The translations under genes and the position numbers were made by a program. Of a stretch of 51,794 nt of DNA, positions 48,588 through 51,794 are shown one piece after another. This DNA comes from Candidatus Bathyarchaeota archaeon (GTDB taxonomy: Archaea > Thermoproteota > Bathyarchaeia > Bathyarchaeales > Bathycorpusculaceae): the NCBI GenBank assembly GCA_018396615.1, contig JAGTQT010000006.1, positions 1 to 51,794 of the forward strand, given 5' to 3'. Within the stretch, counting starts at the first letter, position 1. Every line of letters starts with the position of its first letter. The notes below the pieces were generated by a model. It ran no database searches, was not told the DNA's origin, and saw only the letters and a list, made by a program, of their open reading frames with translations.

Positions 48588-49772
48588 ATGAACTTGCTTA
48601 ACGAAATACTGAACTTGGTTAAAGCGCAGGAAAAGTGGCGCGGCAAGCAATGTTTAAACTTGATACCTTCAGAAAACATCATGAGTCCAGCGGCTAGAAG
48701 TTTGCTATGCTCGGATTTTGCACATCGCTATACAGCGCGAGACCGCTTTTACATGGGTACACGTTTTGCTGATGAGCTTGAGCAATTCGGGGAAAAAATC
48801 GCGAAGAAAGTATTCAAAGCCGAAGTCGCAGATCTTCGTCCGCTTTCGGGGCACATTGCCGATTGGATCATGCTAACATACTTGGCTGAGAGAGGAGATC
48901 GGTTTATGTGTGTTTCGCCAGAAGACGGAGGGTATCCAGGCATGTGGCAAAATGGTCTTGCTGGTGTGCTAAAGCTTAAGATTGCGGCGTTTCCGTTTTC
49001 CAAGAAGGATATGAATGTGTTGGTTGAGCAAGCAAAGGAAGTCATACATAAGTTTAGACCTAGTTTTCTGATTTTTGGTGCCAGTCTTATCACGTTTCCT
49101 CAAGCTGTTAAGGAGCTAGCAGGAGCCGCATGTGGGGTTGATGCGCTTGTGGGATATGATGGTTCTCACGTGCTCGGTCTTATTGCGGGCGGACAGTTTC
49201 AGGATCCTCTTAGGGAGGGCGCGTTTGCTCTTTTCGGGTCCACGCACAAATCCTTTTTTGGGCCTCAAGGTGGGATAATTCTGGCGGATAGAGAGCATGG
49301 GGAAGTGATTAAAGCGAGAATTTGTCCTGCATTTGTGGATAATGCGCACTGGAATCGTATTGCGGCACTGACTTTAGCATTAGCTGAGATGGAGAAGTTT
49401 GGTAAGGCTTACGCCTCGCAAGTGATAAAAAATGCCAAAGCCTTAGCAGAGGCTCTTTACGAATGCGGCTTTCCTGTAAGATGTGCGCATCGTGGGTTTA
49501 CTCAGTCACATCAAGCTATTCTTGACTATGGGAGCTATGATCAGGGCAGAGTTGTGGCGGAAAGGTTGCAGCAGGCCGATATTATTGTGGATTGTGCGGT
49601 GCGAGTTGGCACGTGTGAAGTGACGAGGCGTGGCATGAAGGAAGCTGAGATGTCCCAGATTGCTGAGCTTATGAAGCGAGCAGTTATCGACAAAGAGCCT
49701 TCTAACCGAGTGAAGAAAGATGTAGCCAAGCTGACCTGCGAATTTCAAAATGCTGAGTACTGCTTTGCTTAG
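48588..49772 (+). CDS. SHMT paralogue with altered folate-binding segments
   Basis: 394 aa, 44 shorter than the true SHMT at 15555. The PLP core is complete: LNLIPSENIMSPAARS, YDGSHVLGLIAG, GSTHKSFFGPQGG with the lysine near 221 and VRVGTCEVTRRGM with the substrate arginine. Compared with glyA, the loop YAEGWPGERVYAG is shortened to YTARDRFYMG, GGHITSGKK reads GGYPGMWQNG, so the PLP-stacking histidine is a tyrosine, and the stretch of about 20 residues before the arginine motif (NRNLLPWDIKEGRHFMHPGG) is deleted. These segments contact folate, so a folate-free aldolase or decarboxylase-like reaction is more likely. It faces LhgO and Ldh across a shared promoter region. Confidence 0.85.
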   Translation: MNLLNEILNLVKAQEKWRGKQCLNLIPSENIMSPAARSLLCSDFAHRYTARDRFYMGTRFADELEQFGEKIAKKVFKAEVADLRPLSGHIADWIMLTYLAERGDRFMCVSPEDGGYPGMWQNGLAGVLKLKIAAFPFSKKDMNVLVEQAKEVIHKFRPSFLIFGASLITFPQAVKELAGAACGVDALVGYDGSHVLGLIAGGQFQDPLREGAFALFGSTHKSFFGPQGGIILADREHGEVIKARICPAFVDNAHWNRIAALTLALAEMEKFGKAYASQVIKNAKALAEALYECGFPVRCAHRGFTQSHQAILDYGSYDQGRVVAERLQQADIIVDCAVRVGTCEVTRRGMKEAEMSQIAELMKRAVIDKEPSNRVKKDVAKLTCEFQNAEYCFA

Positions 49773-49833
49773 TGAGCTTTTTATTTGTCCATAATCTTCC
49801 CTATTATCAAACGCAAGAAACAAGTGGCCTTTC

Positions 49834-50796
49834 TTGGAAAGCACGATTCCTCAATCCCTCATGCAAATACTAAAACGGCAAAAATATCATCTTGTAGGCA
49901 GACACTCGGCTGTGAAAAGATGCAGATGGCTGCATGAGTCGCTTGTCAAGGGGAGACCTTGCTACAAGCAGAAATTCTATGGGATAAAGACTCATCAATG
50001 TATCCAGATGACTCCTGTTCTTTTTAATTGTACTCAGAGGTGCCTATTTTGTTGGAGAGCTCAGAGTGGGGATCAAGAAATTGTCTGGAATGAGGTTGAA
50101 CCGCTTTCGTTGGATTCTCCGGATGAAATCGTAGAGAACTGTGTTAGGACGCAGATTAGGATTTTAAGTGGATATAAGGGGAACCCTCAAACTGATCTGA
50201 AGAAGTTTACCGAAGCTTTGACACCAAAGCATGTGGCCATAAGCCTAAGTGGGGAACCTTTGCTGTATGAACGCTTGGGAGAATTGATTGGAGCTTTTCG
50301 CAAAAAAGGCTTTACAACGTTTCTGGTTACTAACGGCACGATGCCTTCAGAGCTGGCGAATCTCGGCGAAGAACCTACTCAGCTCTATGTTTCGGTGTGT
50401 GCTTCTGATGAGAAGGCGTATAAGCGCGTGTGTCGACCGCAGATCGGTCGTGCATGGGAGAAGCTGAACCAAACGTTGGCTCTTTTGCCGAGTTTCAAAT
50501 GCCCAACTGTGGTTCGAGTTACTTTGTCTCGTGGTTTAAACATGAGCAATATCGAGGGGTATGCGAAAACTATAGAGAAGGCTAATCCGACGTATGTGGA
50601 GCCTAAGGCTTACATGCATGTAGGGTTTTCAAGGCTTAGACTTGGTTTCGAAAATATGCCGAGTCATGGTGAGATCAGAGATTTTGCGGTGCGGCTGGCG
50701 CATGTGGTAGGTTATAATGTTGTTGATGAGTCGGAGAGCAATAGGGTTGTGTTGTTGAGTCGGCTTGCGAAACCTGTTAGGTTTGATTTGCCCTAG
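49834..50796 (+). CDS. taw1: 4-demethylwyosine synthase (Taw1/TYW1)
   Basis: 320 aa from a TTG. A radical SAM enzyme that adds a two-carbon unit from pyruvate to m1G37 of tRNA-Phe. The SAM cluster C66-x-x-x-C70-x-x-C73 reads NCTQRCLFCW. A second iron-sulfur cluster is expected at C30, C43 and C56, whose 13 and 13 residue spacing equals the known archaeal enzyme. Other motifs: ISLSGEPLLYERLGELI, FLVTNGT, LYVSVCASDE and VRVTLSRGLNMSNIEGYA. Its substrate is made by Trm5 (42393-43256). T-rich sequence after the stop (CCTAGTTTTTTAGG) may end the transcript. Confidence 0.95.
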   Translation: MESTIPQSLMQILKRQKYHLVGRHSAVKRCRWLHESLVKGRPCYKQKFYGIKTHQCIQMTPVLFNCTQRCLFCWRAQSGDQEIVWNEVEPLSLDSPDEIVENCVRTQIRILSGYKGNPQTDLKKFTEALTPKHVAISLSGEPLLYERLGELIGAFRKKGFTTFLVTNGTMPSELANLGEEPTQLYVSVCASDEKAYKRVCRPQIGRAWEKLNQTLALLPSFKCPTVVRVTLSRGLNMSNIEGYAKTIEKANPTYVEPKAYMHVGFSRLRLGFENMPSHGEIRDFAVRLAHVVGYNVVDESESNRVVLLSRLAKPVRFDLP

Positions 50797-50821
50797 TTTT
50801 TTAGGTTATTTAGGTTTTTCT
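50797..50821 (+). terminator. T-rich 3' end after taw1
   Basis: The bases directly after the taw1 stop are TTTTTTAGGTTATTTAGG followed by TTTTTC. Archaeal transcription ends at such T-runs on the coding strand. The first gene after it, at 50921, has its own AT-rich upstream. Confidence 0.4.
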
Positions 50822-50920
50822 TGCCTCTATTTATGTAACTTTGAGAGCAAGTCTTATATTGATACTTCAATAAATTAAATATATTCTAAAACTAATAATT
50901 AAACTTGGGTTTGAGAGAAC

Positions 50921-51119
50921 ATGGTGAGCGAAGGAAGAGGAAGATTATTCAGAAGAAAAGATGGCAAATACCTGATATATGTCCCGAAAGATCTGGCGGA
51001 AGACAGCATGTTTCCATTTAAAGTCTTGGACTCAATGTTTGAAAATCTATTTTAAAATTGGCGACTCCAAGCTAGTTATCCAAGAATGGAAGGAACCTTT
51101 GCCCGAAAAAACGCAGTAA
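50921..51119 (+). pseudogene. Small gene interrupted by a frameshift
   Basis: From the ATG at 50921 the frame reads MVSEGRGRLFRRKDGKYLIY...EDSMFPFKVLDSMF and hits a stop at 51053. One base further on (+1 frame, from about 51042) the sequence continues KIYFKIGDSKLVIQEWKE and ends at 51119. The two halves form a convincing 65-residue protein: basic head, then a short strand-rich tail. The break lies near 51037-51042. It is either a recent pseudogene, an error in the sequence or, less likely, programmed frameshifting. The head GRLFRRKDGKYLIYVPKDLAEDSMFPF looks like a small archaeal family, from memory. Function unknown. Confidence 0.55.
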
Positions 51120-51225
51120 ATGCGATAGAATACAGCGTGTTAGCGGGCTTCGTTTGATTGTGCTTTGAGGATACAATAAAATACTACTTCACGTCAATCA
51201 GCATCAGCAATCTGAAGTGATTAAA

Positions 51226-51794
51226 ATGTCAGCGTTGGAAGACTTTCTCAAACAGATTAAAGAGGAACTAAAGGAAAAAGAAGCGGTGCGACAGAAGCTG
51301 CAGAGCGATGTTAGGAAGGCTACAAGCCTCTCAAAGCAGTCTATTCTCCTGATCCACCAGAAAAAGCTGAGAGACGCCAAAACGCTTCTAAAAAACGCTA
51401 GCAGAATTATCCGAAAAAGCTGCAAAACAGCCGACATGTATCCTGATGTGGCGCACAGCGGAATGTTAAGTGCAGCGCGACAGGAATATGCTGAAGCGGT
51501 GATTTTTCTTAAGCTGGTGGAGCATGAAAGCTTTGCAACACCAGAAGAAGTTAATGTTCCTTCCATTGACTATGTTCTCGGGTTGGCAGACGTGATAGGG
51601 GAGTGTCGACGTCTCGCGTTGGATGCCCTTCGTGAAGGTGATGGCGAAAAAGGGGAGCGTTGCTTGGAAGTAATGGATGAGATCTATGTTGAACTTATGA
51701 GCATGGATGAAGCTTACATGATGGTTCCAGGTCTCAGAAGGAAGTGTGATGTTGCGCGGAAAGTTATTGAGATAACGCGTGGTAACATAACTCA
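51226..51794 (+). CDS. Translin family protein, cut by the window edge
   Basis: ATG at 51226 (MSALEDFLKQIKEELKEKEAVRQKLQSDVRKATSLSKQS) and open to the end, 189 codons. The chain is helical, with IDYVLGLADVIGECRRLALDALREGD and VPGLRRKCDVARKVIEITRGNIT, the motif run of archaeal translin-like proteins (COG2178), which bind single-stranded nucleic acid and belong to the translin/TRAX fold. Eukaryotic relatives act in small RNA and tRNA processing. Only the last residues appear to be missing. A ribosome site is weak: AGTGATTAAA ahead. Confidence 0.85.
   Translation, partial: MSALEDFLKQIKEELKEKEAVRQKLQSDVRKATSLSKQSILLIHQKKLRDAKTLLKNASRIIRKSCKTADMYPDVAHSGMLSAARQEYAEAVIFLKLVEHESFATPEEVNVPSIDYVLGLADVIGECRRLALDALREGDGEKGERCLEVMDEIYVELMSMDEAYMMVPGLRRKCDVARKVIEITRGNIT

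Overview
The window is a stretch of archaeal chromosome with ordinary coding density. The gene set is clearly archaeal: both subunits of the D-family DNA polymerase, Orc1/Cdc6, Alba, RpoP, Sec61-beta, an Elf1-type zinc ribbon, hypusine-type aIF5A, SRP54, GGGP synthase, and the wyosine enzymes Taw1 and Trm5. PolD together with Alba, many TTG/GTG starts, moderate GC and the VOR and nucleotide-sugar gene types fit a Thermoproteota-related lineage such as Bathyarchaeia. That placement is inference; no rRNA is present to confirm it. I found no insertion sequence, CRISPR array, tRNA or rRNA.

Layout. 0-8 kb: Pus10 (cut by the left edge) and SRP54, a secreted PPC-like protein, a PAC2 proteasome chaperone with Hsp20, a small membrane protein, aIF5A, then an operon of NAD kinase, Nob1 and a pyruvate-kinase-C-domain protein. 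8-15 kb: class III aminotransferase, Alba, a four-gene 2-oxoacid:ferredoxin oxidoreductase operon (delta-alpha-beta-gamma), and a DUF2070 membrane protein. 15-25 kb: an Sm-like small protein, Sec61-beta (55 aa), serine hydroxymethyltransferase, MazG-like, PolD large subunit, GGGPS with Elf1, NAD synthetase with a nitrilase-fold amidase, and an aspartate-type aminotransferase.

25-34 kb is the replication-origin neighbourhood. Three unfamiliar genes, two of them winged-helix proteins (one membrane-anchored behind a repeated operator-like motif), precede a gene-free stretch of about 780 bp holding several ORB-like elements, an AT-rich core and hairpins. It is followed at once by orc1/cdc6 and the PolD small subunit, then a DUF429 protein, an AbrB-PhoU regulator and a bactofilin-like beta-helix protein.

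34-43.5 kb: an Lrp regulator divergent from glutamine synthetase, a creatininase-family amidohydrolase, a nucleotide-sugar operon (nucleotidyltransferase, phosphohexosamine mutase, a UDP-sugar-dehydrogenase-like protein lacking its catalytic residues, and a Gfo/Idh/MocA oxidoreductase), Trm112, Trm5 and RpoP. 43.5-51.8 kb: a cysteine-rich protein, a 704-aa surface protein, an Ldh-family dehydrogenase and an LhgO-type FAD oxidase divergent from a second, folate-loop-less SHMT paralogue, then Taw1, a frameshifted small gene, and a translin-family gene cut by the right edge.

The most interesting items are the origin with its private regulators, the SHMT paralogue that has lost the folate-binding segments and faces two hydroxyacid-oxidising enzymes, the catalytically empty UDP-sugar dehydrogenase homologue in a nucleotide-sugar operon, and the G-free leader plus extreme codon skew of srp54.
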